From Cavia porcellus (Eukaryota; Chordata; Mammalia; Rodentia; Caviidae), in the NCBI RefSeq assembly GCF_034190915.1, contig NW_026947499.1:2479950-2543949 (forward strand): a stretch of DNA of 64,000 nucleotides, read 5' to 3'. The notes under the pieces are model-generated. The model did no database searches and was not told the DNA's origin. It saw only the letters and a list, made by a program, of their open reading frames with translations. Shown here one piece after another: positions 34,926 through 47,509 of the stretch; the stretch's first letter is position 1, and each line of letters begins with the position of its first letter. Position numbers and translations under genes: made by a program.

Positions 34926-36824
34926 CTGTTTCATAAACCTGCACTGGGAAGGCCCCAAGGTCTGTGGTGAAAGCTAGGAAGTCTAGGCCAGCAGGGTGAA
35001 GGAACTGTGCTGGCAGGTTGAGGGTTCTGCACAGGAGCTGAGAAGTGAAGCTCAAAGTAAGGACCAGGGCTCCCCCAAAGTGAACTCAACAACATCCTGA
35101 GCTCCTCTGATGATAGTGGCTGAGTTCCTGTCAGAGGATCCAGCATGACAAGCGCGTCCATGAGAACAAAAAGCTACAAAAGAACTAACAATTCCAAACG
35201 ACAATGCTTAGGAGAATCCACAATGCTACTCTTCCTTCCCGGGTCTCTTTTCATGATGACAGAGTCCTGAGGGGGGCCATCTACACTCATTACCAGGGTG
35301 GTTTAGTTCAGCTAGTGTTTAAGCTGAGCATCAGTTATCAGTCCACAACACAGGACAAAGAGGAGCCCCAGATGGGAGTCTGTGGGATCCGCACTGCTCT
35401 GGTCTGCCGTCCTCAGAACTGTGGTGTCAGACCATGGCTGCAAAACATCGCCACTTCCCATTAAATGCTTACTGTGACCAAACACACTAATATTCAAGTT
35501 CAGTGCAAATAAAAAGTGGGAAAGGGAGACAGCTCAGTTCTCAAAGACCCCCCTTGTCTACCAGGCTGCGACAGGATGTGACTGCAGTGTGACTTCCTTT
35601 GTCTTATGAAACAACTACTTCCTGGGGAAAAGCAGAGATCTAGAAACCACCTTTGTGCCTCCTCCTGCCTCTCATATGCAGAAACCCTCCGCTGTTGGCA
35701 ACAAGAGAGCAGCTCAGCTGTCTCAGGAGTGAGGGGTGTAAAGACCTTTGACAGAGGAAAGGAAAACAGAGCAGAAGTTAAAAAACAATGTATGGGTGAT
35801 ACGGGTGAGGACCAGATGCTGTTTGTATCAGACACTGAGACCTCTTCTCCACAAGGGCAGAGAACCCAGAAATAGGCCATTAGGCTTCAGAGAAGCCAAG
35901 TGATGCTCAGAGATACCAGGAAGGTGACAGAAGTTGGGGGAATCTGAAGAGTTATAAAAGGAGAGTTTTCCTTTTGGCAGCACAACTCAATGAAGCAATG
36001 CAGGTGTTATCTCTGCCAGCTGGAATGTTGGGCCAGGAGCAACAGGTTTTCTTTTCCACATGTGGTGAGCCGTCTAGGATCAACACAAATGCACGGGAAT
36101 CCACAGGTGCCAGGGATCTGCAGGCAAGGGCTGGAGCAGTGACCTTCCCAGAAGAGGGTGGCAAGGCCAGTGGACGTTATCTCTGGCAAAACTAACAATA
36201 CAGTGGAAAGTGAACACACTTCCCATGATGAAGGACTGATGATGCACTGAAAACACTTCTTTTGCAAACAAAAGCCATTATTTATTTTAAATTCATTTAA
36301 AAATGAATTTATTTCATTCTTATATTTACGCTATGCAGAGAAAACCCAGAGCCCCACAGCCAGCCACACAGGGTAGGGTGCAGACGCCAAGGCAAGTGTT
36401 GAACCTGGTGAGGAACTTCCCTCCCCCTTCACACTCAGCACCTGCACTCTTCAGGTTAGACCCTGTGGGGCAGAACCTCCCGGGAGCAGCACCTTTCAAA
36501 TGCCTGTCTTGACTCTGGGAGAGCACCCCTCTGACCACACTGCAGTTCCTTCCATGATACACACTGTGTACACCAACAGCTCACGTTGTCTGCACACTGT
36601 GCCTAATACCTTCCAACCAGGGCAGGGACCAATCACAGGCTCGTCCAGGCCTGCAGACCTGAAGTCTGCTGCAGCTGGCAGAACTGGAGCATTTCAAAGT
36701 TGTGTTATTAGCTGTCATTTATTTATGCCCTGAGAGACAAGGAAGAAAATTGAATGTGTGTGGGCGGTTCTTCACTAAAATGCACTTTTTAAGAATTATA
36801 TACCTTAAAAGTATTTGGTAAATG
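34926..36824. other. Unassigned sequence
   Basis: No recognised gene or repeat; an AT-rich patch lies at 36275-36330. Confidence 0.5.
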
Positions 36825-37188
36825 TCTGAGTTACTTTTCTCTCATTGCTGAGACAGAATCCCTGACATCCAAAGTTAAAGTGGGAGGTTTCAGTCTATAA
36901 TCCACTCTCTCCACAGCAGAATGGCACATGCAGTGGGGCAAGTGATCATGAAGGCAGAAGATAGCAGAGGAAATGAGAGAGAGACAGACAGAGACAGAGA
37001 CAGAGATAGAGAGAAGAGACAGAGGGACAGAGAGACAGAGAGACAGAGACAGAGAGATTCCTTTCTGTCCCTTACATTGTATCTAGCATTGCAAATCAAT
37101 CACACAGTCTAGATTCAGTCACCTCTGAAAAAATTCTAACCCTCTTGACTGCAAGAGTCTTTGGGGGGACATCTAGACACAAGCCATA
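36825..37188 (-). mobile_element. MaLR-type LTR with internal GACAGA expansion
   Basis: On the minus strand it starts TGATATGGCTTGTGTCTAGA. On the + strand it ends with GTTACTTTTCTCTCATTGCT and GAGACAGAATCCCTGACATC, shared with the LTRs at 5579 and 43250. The tract at 36980-37060 is a GAGACA microsatellite inside the LTR. It adjoins MaLR internal sequence on its high-coordinate side, so it would be the element's 3' LTR. Confidence 0.75.
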
Positions 37189-38480
37189 TCATTCTGTCTG
37201 TAGCCTTTCAACAATTCACATTTATTCCTTTACACAAAGGCAGTTATACCTTCTAAGAGATGCCAAGCCTTAACAGTTTCAAAAACGCTGAAAAGTCCAA
37301 GTTTCAAATCTAGTAGGAGGTTTAAGGCAAACTCTGACCTGTGAGAAATGAAACGAAAGTTAAATACTTCCAACAATCAATGGCACAACATAGACATTTC
37401 CATTCCAAAAGTCACAAACACAGGGATACAGAGGAATGGCAGCAAAGCAAGTTCAGAATCCAGCAGGGCAAACACTAAGTCCTGCAGTTCCATATCTAGC
37501 ATCTGAGATAGTCTATGACAAGAATTGAGCTCAAAGGGTCTTGGGTGGCTCCACCCCTCAGGCATTTCTGGTGGTTGTAGCTCCCATGGCTCCTCTCTTT
37601 GGTCCATTCTGCTGCTTCCTTGTAGTTTTTCTCAGGAATATGCATTCCTGGCTTCTCTCCACTTCTCGGGTCTCCACTGCACCTTCAGATTCACCCTCAG
37701 AACTTCACACAGTGCCCTCACAGGGGCACACTGCCTGGCCTCCTAGGTCTTCTTCTGAAGTCTAGGTAGAAGCTTTTCTGACAACACAACTGTTCTGCAC
37801 TGCATGTTCCTAAAACCAGGGCCATGTGGAATGCCAAGGTCTGCCATCAGCTGGAGCAGTAGCTAGGCTTCCCTCTTTCTTGACAATAGAGATATAGTGC
37901 CTGAATCACTTAGTACTGTGAATCCAATTCCAAGGAACAAATTCTCTATTCCAGTCCCCTTCTAGAACATGATGTTCCAGGGCTTCTCAAAGCAAAGTCT
38001 TTCAATTTTGCAATTTTGAGGTTGCAAAAGTTGTAGTACTGCTGCTTCTTGTGATGTCCTCAGGCCACCTTTTCTATCCTCCTGTTCCTTCTCAGCAATC
38101 AGGTTCTGCTAGTTCCTTTGCTCTTGATTCTTGACAAAAATCTGGCTAAAAGCCCTGAAATATAGCCATGCACCTACCACAATATTAGACTGCCTTGAAA
38201 TTTCTTCTGCTAAGTTAGTTAGTGCACCACCCTTAATCTTAGTCTCAGGAAAATCTCTGGACATGAAAAAAATGCAGACAAACTTTCTGCCAAGCCATAA
38301 CACACATCAAGTGGAGTCCAGCAACCAATGCGGTCCTTCTTCCCAGCAGAAACATCCCTAGCCTGGTCTTTATTGGAAGATTTCTATCAGCCTTTTGGTC
38401 TTCTGAGCTACGACAGAGCCACCCATCATGCCCTTTGTGCTAACCCTGTCATTTGCCACTTTGCATCCACTTGTATTATA
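37189..38480 (-). mobile_element. MaLR internal region, decayed
   Basis: Contiguous with the LTR at 36825-37188. Its high-coordinate part, 38110-38480, matches the interior at 5150-5578, including CTTTCTGCCAAGCCATAACA and CTGGCTAAAAGCCC. The 37500-37760 part resembles the C/T-rich 'ctccatggc / ggcacactgcctggcc' section of MaLR interiors. Only short broken frames remain. No 5' LTR is seen above 38480. Confidence 0.6.
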
Positions 38481-38619
38481 AACCCCCCCTTCACTGAGAC
38501 TGTTTATCTTTTGAAATCATTAATTTTCTCTTTAATGCAAACCTGAGAAAATGCATTTCTGTGTGTTTCCCAACATAATTCCTTTTACCTAAAGATCTTC
38601 TTTAGTACATTATGATTCT

Positions 38620-39045
38620 GCCCATGAATGTTCTCAGCTGCAGTCTGAAAACTCATGGTTAGACCTGTGTGACTAAAAAATACTTATACAGCATGAGCCC
38701 CAACTTCTACTTTTCCTAATAATTCATCTCTAACATTGCTGTTCTATTATTTTCTACACCAAGTGTGTGTCTTCCCTGAGTACATCCCATAGTACATGCT
38801 ATATATTAAGATTTTCCTATCACTTGTTTCCATAAATTTTTTTTTATAATTGGTCTAGTAGTGTTCTTTGTTTTTGATATGTCTTTTGGTTTGAGTTTGT
38901 TCTACTTCTTAGATGTTTGCCTCATGTATTTCATAAAATTTGGATATTTTCAAATATTATTTCTGTCATTAATTTTAGATTCATGCTTCTCTACTCTCTT
39001 TTTTGAGCTCCAATTACATTTGAATTAAATATATGTCCCGGTACA
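38620..39045. mobile_element. AT-rich segment, possibly L1-derived
   Basis: ATAAAATTTGGATATTTTCA followed by AATATTATTTCTGTCATT and GAGCTCCAATTACATTTGA resembles old antisense L1-type sequence. Identification rests on general similarity only and orientation is not assigned. Confidence 0.3.
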
Positions 39046-40278
39046 AATATTAGAGCAGAAGAGATGAACAGCTCCACAAATACTGCAGAGGAAAATGTTA
39101 TTTCTCTTCAGTATTCAAATCTTCCACACCCCACTCAAAGAAAAATATGCAAACTGGTACACATGGGCAAATATGTTTATAAAAAGCAAACAGCAACAGA
39201 AAAAAAAATTAAAAGCAGAACTTTTGTGCTCTGAAGCAAGATAAAGCTGTTCAAGTAGACAGATAACATTTATAGTTCTCCTAAATCCTTGACAGCTTTG
39301 AGTAGGTTTATAATTAGTCTTTAATGTTCTTATCTTTAAACTCTATCATAGACATTTAGAATTATTATCTTCTGACCTGGTGATATCCACATAATGTAAT
39401 AGTTTAGATGAATCTATAATGCATTATTATGTTACAATATGTGGATGGATATTGTAAAATGCAGTCAGGCTCATTCTCGTGTATGCATATACGTGAGCAT
39501 ATACAAACAGGACTTATGTGATGCAGACTGGAAATACTCCCTGAAGAAAATGCAGGCTGTCTGGCTTCTATTTAATCTTGCACCAGCCACTTACTTGTTT
39601 CCACATCTCCATAGTTTTCCAAGATGACATCTACTAAAGGGAACATATCACATTCTACGCAGAGCCACCCTGAGACATTGTTAGTTTCATTAAAACTTCT
39701 TGCCTCTGAGCACTTTTTCTCTGAGCACACTGAATGATATTCACTCCAGAGCTTATTTTATTTTGAGTGAAACTTGACTTCTAGCATTTAAATAGTATAC
39801 AATTTGTAAGAAGCCCACAGATTTGCCTTATTTTTCCCTGTTATTTGAATTCCTTTTCCTGTACAGTTCCAACCCCTGCACAGAATGTACTGCCCAGAGA
39901 TGAGGGTGTGTTTAAGGTCAGTCTTGTGGATGGATCCTGAGAAAGTCATCTTGTTTCCACAATTCCTTAGTGAGCAGGGAAGCAATTTCTTAAATTTACA
40001 TTTGACTGACTGACCTCTGTATTTTAAAATGGGGTTAAGCATTCCATGCAGCCATAAATGCATAGATATCATATGTAGTTTTTCTCCCTGAGGCAGATAA
40101 AGGCAGCGGGGTCTTCTTGGATCGCAGGACTCACTCCTAACACAGCTCTGTGGTTCACACCAAAGGGCAGCTGCGGCCAAATCACACTTGTTTGGGTCAA
40201 TTAGAGCCTGAAAATCACTTCAGATTTCCACATCTTGCTTTGCTGCAAAGGTACAAGAGAAATTGGCATGCACCTACC

Positions 40279-40317
40279 ATTTAAAATTGCAGTTTGCTCA
40301 AAAACAAAAAAGAAAAG
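40279..40317 (+). repeat. 39-bp direct repeat, copy A
   Basis: ATTTAAAATTGCAGTTTGCT plus CAAAAACAAAAAAGAAAAG recurs at 41876-41915 with a single A insertion and otherwise no change. Confidence 0.9.
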
Positions 40318-40639
40318 AAGAAAGAAGAAATACCTACAAAGAAGAAATCCAATTCCAAGTGCAGTTTGCCCACAGGTATTTCAAATAAAGAAGCCGTGGT
40401 TCTCTAAGATCATGCTTCTCAGCGAGGGTAGCTGAGCCTTACACTAAGCCTTTATGGCTAACTCGGATTTTGGCTCTGACTCATGGAGTTCAGGCAGGCA
40501 AGGCTCAGTTTAGTCTCTAGTGCATCTCAGTGTGATGACAGGGCAGAATTTTTTTGCTCACTTCATTAATCAATCAATAATAATATAATGCTTCTTTCAT
40601 CTGAGGATAAGTCCTCATTATCATCTTTGGCCCCACGGC

Positions 40640-40998
40640 CAGTTCTCTTGGTGTTTGAGTTGTATTTTTCCAGGCAAAGGTCCGCCCCCTGTTAGCACCG
40701 AAGAAGGGCTCTGCCGAGAAACCTGCTCAGGAGCCCCGGAGAACACAGAAGTGGACCTGGGTGCTATGACGAGGTGGGTCACAGGGGATGAGGCCAGGAA
40801 GAGTTCCTCTTCCTCCAAACTCCTCTCTTCTCCCTCTGCTTCCTGACCACCATGCTGTGAGCTGCTCTCCTCCACCAGGCCCTCCCATTGTGCTGTTTCT
40901 GCCTTGGTGCAAGCTGATTCCTGACTGAGCTAAATAAACCTCTCCTCCTTTAAATTGTGAGGTAGGGAATTTGTCCAAGGAAAAACAAAGTAAGACAG
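40640..40998 (+). mobile_element. MaLR-type LTR
   Basis: Plus-oriented LTR with GACGAGGTGGGTCACAGGGG in its 5' half, a pyrimidine-rich middle, and GACTGAGCTAAATAAACCTC (polyadenylation signal AATAAA) near the 3' end, followed by GAGGTAGGGAATTTGTCC. The opposite orientation from the other LTRs nearby shows independent insertion. Confidence 0.75.
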
Positions 40999-41720
40999 TG
41001 AGCTTCCTCCCAAATTATGCCTAGAAAGGTGTCTTTTATCATGGCAAAGGTAAGTAGCATCTGTCCCAAAGGACCCCAGTGGGTGCTATTTTTGGAAACA
41101 TTCCCAGGTATATAGACTGTCTCTGTAACCAAAAACAGCAGAGACACTTAATGTGGAATTCATAATTATTCTGGGAGCTTGACCTCATCAGGGAAGGACT
41201 GTGAGCTGAGGTGAAATGAGGCAAGTGTCCTAATGTAATGAAGGTGGGGGTCAGTGGCAGCGGAAGATATTTCCAAAGGAGGATTAGACAGAGATTTCCC
41301 ACAGATGACCAAGGGGGTGGAGGAGGCGGCTCTACTGCATGGCTTAAACGCAGAATGGATAGAAGACAGTGACATCCAAGACACATGGGAAGAATGCATG
41401 CTACCTCGATTCCTAGGGTGTGCAGTTTCAGGACTGTGTGTCTGTGACTTTAGAAGGAGCTGATGCTACATGCTTTGGCATATGGGATCATTGTGAGCTC
41501 CAGGATCTTTTGAGTCTCCAGTGCGATGCCTAAGATTCCAGAGGCCCAGTCAATGAGGGGATCTCGGGCAATGCTTTTGAAAGTCCTTTTCTTTGGGAGC
41601 TGCCAGCTCTGCCTTGTTGAAGTGTGGCGTTGTCCCTGAGTGGATGGGGGACAATCAGCCAAGGACTGAAATTTGCTTGCAAGGATGTAGGAAGCCTGTG
41701 TTATCCAGACACTCATTTGC

Positions 41721-41890
41721 TTTTTTTTTTTTTTTTTTTTTAACTGCTGGTTTTATTCCAGAAACATTTTTCTTTCATTGTTTCTTCTTTTACAATGTCT
41801 TTGTTTAGCTACTTACAGAAGCCGCATATGGCACCATCTGCCTTCAGCCCATTCCAAATTGTGTATTTAATTCCAATTTAAAATTGCAGT
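41721..41890 (-). pseudogene. Possible retroposed mRNA 3' end with poly(A)
   Basis: Twenty-one T's at 41721-41741 are followed by the complement of ...GGAATAAAACCAGCAGTT. On the minus strand this gives AATAAA about 14 bp before a poly(A) run, the layout of a retroposed transcript end. Upstream the minus strand can be read as ...WNGLKADGAICGFCK and then TAG, but this is short and I do not recognise it. No target duplication was found. A plain T-run is the alternative. Confidence 0.3.
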
Positions 41891-41915
41891 TTGCTCAAAA
41901 ACAAAAAAAGAAAAG
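41876..41915 (+). repeat. 39-bp direct repeat, copy B
   Basis: Same orientation as copy A, 1597 bp downstream, one extra A in the A-run. The flanks (CCTACC versus ATTCCA) do not match. Confidence 0.9.
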
Positions 41916-43249
41916 TAAAGGAAAACATCTAGTGAAAGTTTGTCCTGACCTCTTTCTGGTTTCTTAAAATAAGTCATGAAATTCCCCTGTGAAATGTACC
42001 CAGAGCCAAAGGAACAGCTTGGTGTCCTTCGAGATTAGAAGTCTTGGTCAAGAGGTGTCCTGTGCGGGTACCCTGGAAAGGACTCTTGGGTTTCAAGCCC
42101 TTACCGTTGAGTAGTTGCTTCTCTGTTCTTCTTCTGTCCAATGTGCTAAGTAAATAACAGCCTCTTCAATCTTCCTAGGTTCTGTGTTTCCCAGGAGAGG
42201 TCGCTAGCCTTGGGCACTTGTGTTAATAAATGTGTGTGCTTTCCACTGTGGATGTGCAGCATGTTGATGTAGCTTTCAGGCCTGGCCAAACTACCAACCA
42301 ATCAACCAAAAACTAAACAAACAAAAAAATTCAAAACAAAGTCTCTCTCCCACAAACAAACATGTGGGAGGAGCTCAGTGAAAGACGTAGGTAGACTATT
42401 TGATTATTACCTGTATATCTGACATGGTACATACTTCTACTGGTCAAAGATGTTTAAACACTGATCTTTCAACCGGAAGCATGGAGCTGGCATCACTCCT
42501 TGGGTGATGACTTACAGTGGACACAGTCATGTCCACCCCCAGTCCACATATGGCAAGGCTGGAGCTGGAGCATAGAGGTGTGCTCAGTGCTGAGTTGCTG
42601 CCTGTGAACCTCTCCATCCTGAGGGACCCACCTCTCAGACCTTGCCCCTGTAGCCTGTGCATTTGACCATGGTGGAAGGTGCAGGGAGACTTGGTGATGG
42701 TCCAGCCCTGCTGTCCAACATGGCATTGCTGTCCCAGAGTTCCCTTCCCATGCACCTAACTTGCCTTGTTTTGCAAGAAGGCATTCCATGACCCACCAGG
42801 CCCAATGGATGTCATGGGCGTGGAGCCCCCACATGTGACAGCTGCACCATGCAGGAGAAACAAAAACAGCCTAGAGCATTCTCCCCAGCGAGAGGCTACA
42901 AACATGTGACAGTGAAAGCACAGACATATGTCCTCAGATTTGCCTGGTGATTTAGAGGACTTCATTCATTGCCACACTTGATGACAGGGAATCTACATAA
43001 AATATAGGACACCTCGCTTTCCTTTAAAACTAAAATCTGAGATGGATAAATACGGGGTACACGTTCCACTTTCCTGTAGTGAGCTGGGGGTGGTTTGGCA
43101 GCCCTGCCTTCTTTGATGGCTCTGCCCCTTTTGGAGCACTCACTGAAGCCCCACCTCCCCCAATGACTGTCTTACAGTGGTTCATTTATTCACTTATATA
43201 ACCTGCCTGGCCCTGCAGCCCTTTGAGTCTGACCCTCAGTGTTGTTCAC

Positions 43250-43640
43250 TATTTTGGTTACTTTTCTCTTGTTGTTGAAAAAATACCTGATGTCCAAAGT
43301 GAAACAAGGAAGGATTTATTTAGCTCATAGTTTTTGGAGGTTTCAGTCCATACTCGATTGGCACCAAGGCAGGGTGGCGTGGCTGAGGGACAGCCCTTCA
43401 TGGGGAACACAAGCAACAAGAGCCAAAGGGCAAAAGAGTTAAAAGTGTGCCTGATTCCCGCATTTATATGGTATGCCGGCCCCACCCCTGGGTGGGTGAA
43501 GCACCCACATCACCAGTCCCAGGGCTGGACAAGGGACTGACCACAAAAGCTAGACTCAGCCACCTTCAAAGGAACTTCCCCCCACCATGACAGCATGAGT
43601 CTATGGAGGGACATTTAAACACAAACTCTAACAGTACCTT
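43250..43640 (-). mobile_element. MaLR-type LTR, well preserved
   Basis: On the minus strand: ATGTCCCTCCATAGACTCAT and GCTGTCATGGTGGGGGGAAG near the start, CACCCAGGGGTGGGGCC, a TATA-like CATATAAATG (+ 43461-43470 complement), GTATGGACTGAAACCTCC, and GAGCTAAATAAATCC with its AATAAA (+ 43315-43320). These are the promoter and polyadenylation parts of a MaLR LTR in correct order. Confidence 0.82.
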
Positions 43641-44097
43641 AGCATCGTGCTCTCTGGTCTCAGGGATAGATTCGTTTATTAATAATTCCATAAATATTTA
43701 TGACACCAAACAGACATCAAAGGTGAGCATCAAACCAAAGCCATTTAACTGCCAAGTTCACTTTCCATTTCCTAGAGAGATGATTTCTTTTGTCACCATG
43801 GAAACAAACTCAAATGACCTGCAAGATAAAACCATTTAGACATATAAGTATCTAATTTACATTAAAATATACAAATATATATGTAATATATATTTATAGA
43901 AAATAATATAAATACACTATATGATGCCTTATAGTACATGCTACAATCTGTACTAATGTTTGTATTATTTCATACCTAGCCTATGTATTTGTATAGGTGG
44001 TTCACAAAAGTTATGTAAAATGATACTCACACATCACAAACATATAACACACACTCATATTATACACACAACATATAGTGTATGTCAGCATTTCTAC

Positions 44098-44100
<3 letters not shown>

Positions 44101-44141
<41 letters not shown>

Positions 44142-44155
44142 GAGAGGGAGAGAGG

Positions 44156-44206
<51 letters not shown>

Positions 44207-44209
44207 GAC
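44101..44209 (+). repeat. (GT)n followed by (GA)n microsatellite
   Basis: Eighteen GT units (44101-44136), then a GA-rich purine tract to 44209. Confidence 0.98.
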
Positions 44210-44290
44210 TGGGGCCAAACACTAGATTCAGCTGTCTCCATGACAGCATGAGGCTCTGGGGGGGGGGCATTTAAACAAACTACAACATCC
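44210..44290 (-). mobile_element. MaLR LTR 5' fragment beside the microsatellite
   Basis: ACACTAGATTCAGCTGTCTC, CATGACAGCATGAGGCTCTG and GCATTTAAACAAACTACAAC parallel the 43545-43640 end of the LTR at 43250. The rest of this copy is replaced by, or expanded into, the GT/GA tract. Confidence 0.6.
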
Positions 44291-46699
44291 ACAAACTCTA
44301 TTTATTTAGCAGGATTTTAAAATCAGAAGGTACTGACCTGACCCCAGCACCCTTTGAGAGAGTCCGAGGCAGACAGAGAGAGAGAATTCCTTGGACACCA
44401 GGTCTGTGCTCCCTGGGTGAGGGCCGCTCCACACCTGGTGTCTTATTTGCCATTCACCTGTTCTCATTCTTCCTTTAAAATTGGACTAGGGGCATGGAGT
44501 CCAGTTAGCTGCGTTTGTTCCTGGCAGATTCGCTCTCATTACTGGTCTACATGGGCCTGCTCCTCTTTGTGGGTTTTGTTAATTTTATTTCCCTTCTATT
44601 CCCATGCAGCCCACAAGCCCAGCCCCAACATGTGTGAAGTGTGCATGTGGATTCTCTGTGACTTTCATCTATGTCACTGGTGTTTCCTTTTTTCATTTCT
44701 AACATTTTCACCCACTTTTCTTGTTCTATTTAGGTATTTCTATGACGTTTCTGTTCACTTGGGGAAGTTACTTTTTGGCTGTGTGAATCATTTGAGCCTG
44801 AATCGAAGTGCTAATGATCAAAAGTAACAATTTTGAGTGTTTTCTGATCCTGATATTCGAGAACAGGCAGGATGAAATCTGTGCCCTGGCCCTGACTGAG
44901 CTGTTCCTTTCCTGCTCTCCCTGTGGAGGCTCACCAGGCCTGGGGGGCGCTGTGGGGAACAGAAAGCCCTCCCCTCTTCAAATCAGTGATGGCTGAGTCT
45001 GGGTTGAGCACTGCTTGGGAAAATGACAGTTTTGGTTGTGGTGGTTTCATCACTGGGGGGTGACAACTCCATTCCCTTCTTGAAAGGACACCCTTTGATG
45101 TCCCCAGGTCTTATTTCCATAAGAGGTGACACTTCCAAGTCCTGTGCCACCTGGACATAGCGATTGCTTCTCCTGGCATGTCCTCACTTTCAGATCACAG
45201 AGCCACAGGGCTGGGGGCTGTGTCTTGCTATTTTCTGATTTCTGTAGCCAAAGCCTGGGGCAGGGCTCAGGAGATGTCGATCACAGTAAATTACTAAGAA
45301 AACCTACATCACTTTCTTCTGACGGATGCTTCAGTTTCCCTGGCTCTCTCCTTGCACAGTCTTGCTCTTTGCAGCTGTGGATCCTCTGGGAGGATGGGGA
45401 CGCACAGCAAGGTGAGCCCTGCACATGAATCTACTCAGCACACACCTCTGATTGTTGGGAAAAAAAATCAAGGCATGGAGACCACACGTGAGTCTGGAAT
45501 GGATATTACAGTGCAATTTATCTCCTCTGCAGTGGGATTACAAGGAGAGATAAAATAAACTCTGAAAAGAGCAACGTAACTCAACCTCATGTCCTCAAAG
45601 CAGTTGGACTTAAAATTGAAAGACATTATTTTGTCTGTCATTGGGGATATAAAAGTAAGACAAGCTATAGGAGATCAATTTTAAATCATCGGAGGCGACA
45701 AGAAAGATTTTTCCCAGGGCTCTTTTCAAGTGGAGTAATGTGTGTTTCTGCCATCGCTTTTTAATAAAGAAATAATGCATTAAGCACACATTAACATTTA
45801 AACCATTTACGAACAACTGAAGCTAATTCTTTCAAGAATATAGAAAGCAGTTTTGACTTTTGTTTTTATGGCTCTGATTTGGTTCCTAAAATAAAATAGT
45901 GAGAGTTGTCTTATGCATTAGCTTACACTGCTGGAGAGAAACTAATTTCCTGTTTTTCTCCTTGTGGACTGAGAGTGCAGCATCAAAATGTTTAATATGA
46001 AAAATATGAATTCTTTCTTGGCGAGTGTGGGAGATATGACAGCAACGGGCCACAGATTCTTCTGTCACCACAGCAGTGGAGTAATGACACCGTCCCCAGC
46101 TACAGCTTGCAAGGCTGATGCATGGGAACTGTGCTCCCTGAGCATAGATCCAGAGACCCCACAAACACACCTATTGATGAGGCTTCCTTGCTTAACGGGA
46201 CTCTTGGCAAATGCCTGGCAGGAAGAAGTATATTTCAAGTGCTCATATTGTTTAAAAACAATGCTTTAAACCTCCTTTAAATGCAGTGTAAGGTGCTGAT
46301 GCAACTCACAAAGTCAGTCCTGTGAGCACACATGTGTGTACTTGTGGGGTGTCATGAGTGTGAGGCCGGGAGTATGCGCTCTGGTACACTCTGCCATTTC
46401 TGCTTTTCCTTTGGGTGAGCCCTGCCCTGAGGATGTAGGATGAGGTGCAGGATTATTTTTGGTTCACAATGACCTTACACAGCTTCTCTCCTCTCTGGTA
46501 ATCAAGTTCAGGTCCCAGGGGCAAGGGCAACACAGGGATGCCTCCTTGTCTGTGATACTTAGAGACTCTTGGTCCCACATCTATTTTGCACACCTGTGGT
46601 CACTGCCTTGCTCTCACAATGTACTGTAGGCACATCAGGCAGCACTGGAGCTCAAGGAAGGTTTTGCAGTGCTCAACCAGACTCCATTTATCCCTCCAC
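44291..46699. other. Unassigned sequence
   Basis: The 157-codon + frame at 44354-44827 lies in low-complexity-adjacent sequence and has no motif. 45560-45900 is AT-rich. Confidence 0.5.
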
Positions 46700-46840
46700 A
46701 TATCTGTGGTCCTGGCTGCCTCGGTGTCCTGAATCCACTCAAAATATTCACCTTGCAGTCCTTTTGGCTTTGAGGAAGAAGCATAAATCACATGGTGGCA
46801 GGTCCTGTGAATAAGGCAGACTACGGCAGACCGCCAGGAT
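46700..46840 (-). pseudogene. Mariner-type transposase remnant, central part (inverted)
   Basis: On the minus strand LPYSQDLPPCDLCFFLK (around 46770-46820) matches the mariner-type PPYSPDLAPCDF motif that carries catalytic-domain residues. A frame shift later, GEYFEWIQDTEAARTT (46709-46757) fits the following helix region of this transposase group. Stops and frameshifts make it inactive. It lies on the opposite strand from the C-terminal part at 46890-47000. Confidence 0.55.
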
Positions 46841-46889
46841 TTTAGGAGCTGCCCTCCTTTGGGTGGCCCCGGTCCTCCTTGAATTTTTA

Positions 46890-47000
46890 TCCCAGCTCTT
46901 AAAGACTTTCATGAAAGAGCTCTTCCAGAGCTGCTTCAGAAAGCAGCGAGACTGGTGGGATGGTGTGTTTGAAGCAGAGCCACATTTTGAGGGGAGTAAT
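46890..47000 (+). pseudogene. Mariner-type transposase remnant, C-terminal part
   Basis: The + strand encodes LLKTFMKELFQSCFRKQRDW and WDGVFEAEPHFEGSND, which fits the typical mariner transposase ending (LK-x-LTKEDFQxCF...RWDxCV...EYFEGD). It is decayed and no terminal inverted repeats were identified. Confidence 0.55.
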
Positions 47001-47509
47001 GACAACATGTCTTTTACCATGATGGGTTTTAAATTTAAGCCTTCACTGTGCATTTTGATCCCTGCTGCTGTATGGAAGACAATTATTCACCTCCCCGTCC
47101 TAATCATTCCTCAGTTTTCACCTACATGGCCTGGAGTTTTTAAGCAAGATCTTCTGAGCTTTGCAGTGTTTCCTGCTGTTTTCTAGAGTGTTTAAAATTG
47201 CTTTTCATGTTAGCAATAATGTTTTCCTTTTTCCTCTCCTTTGGGGAGAGCTGGGCCCGCTACAGATGGTGAATCCTGCCCCTCATCTGATAGTGCATCC
47301 TCCGCTGTGCTGCAGGAAGCCCTGCTCTTAACGTCTTTCCTTCCACTTCCAGGACTCAGTTTCTCCTTCCCATGTCCTTTTCCAGCAAAACATCTTTTGT
47401 AATGGCACCAGCATGCTTAGTAAAGCCTGTGGTCAGCTGCATGAGTGTGGCGCGTCCCCCAGACAACAGGCTCTCTGCCAGACACACTCATCTTTTATTG
47501 GTTTGGCTT

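Noticed and set aside
44011..44292. Ser/Leu and His/Thr repeat frames near 44.1 kb
   Set aside because: Produced by the GT/GA microsatellite.
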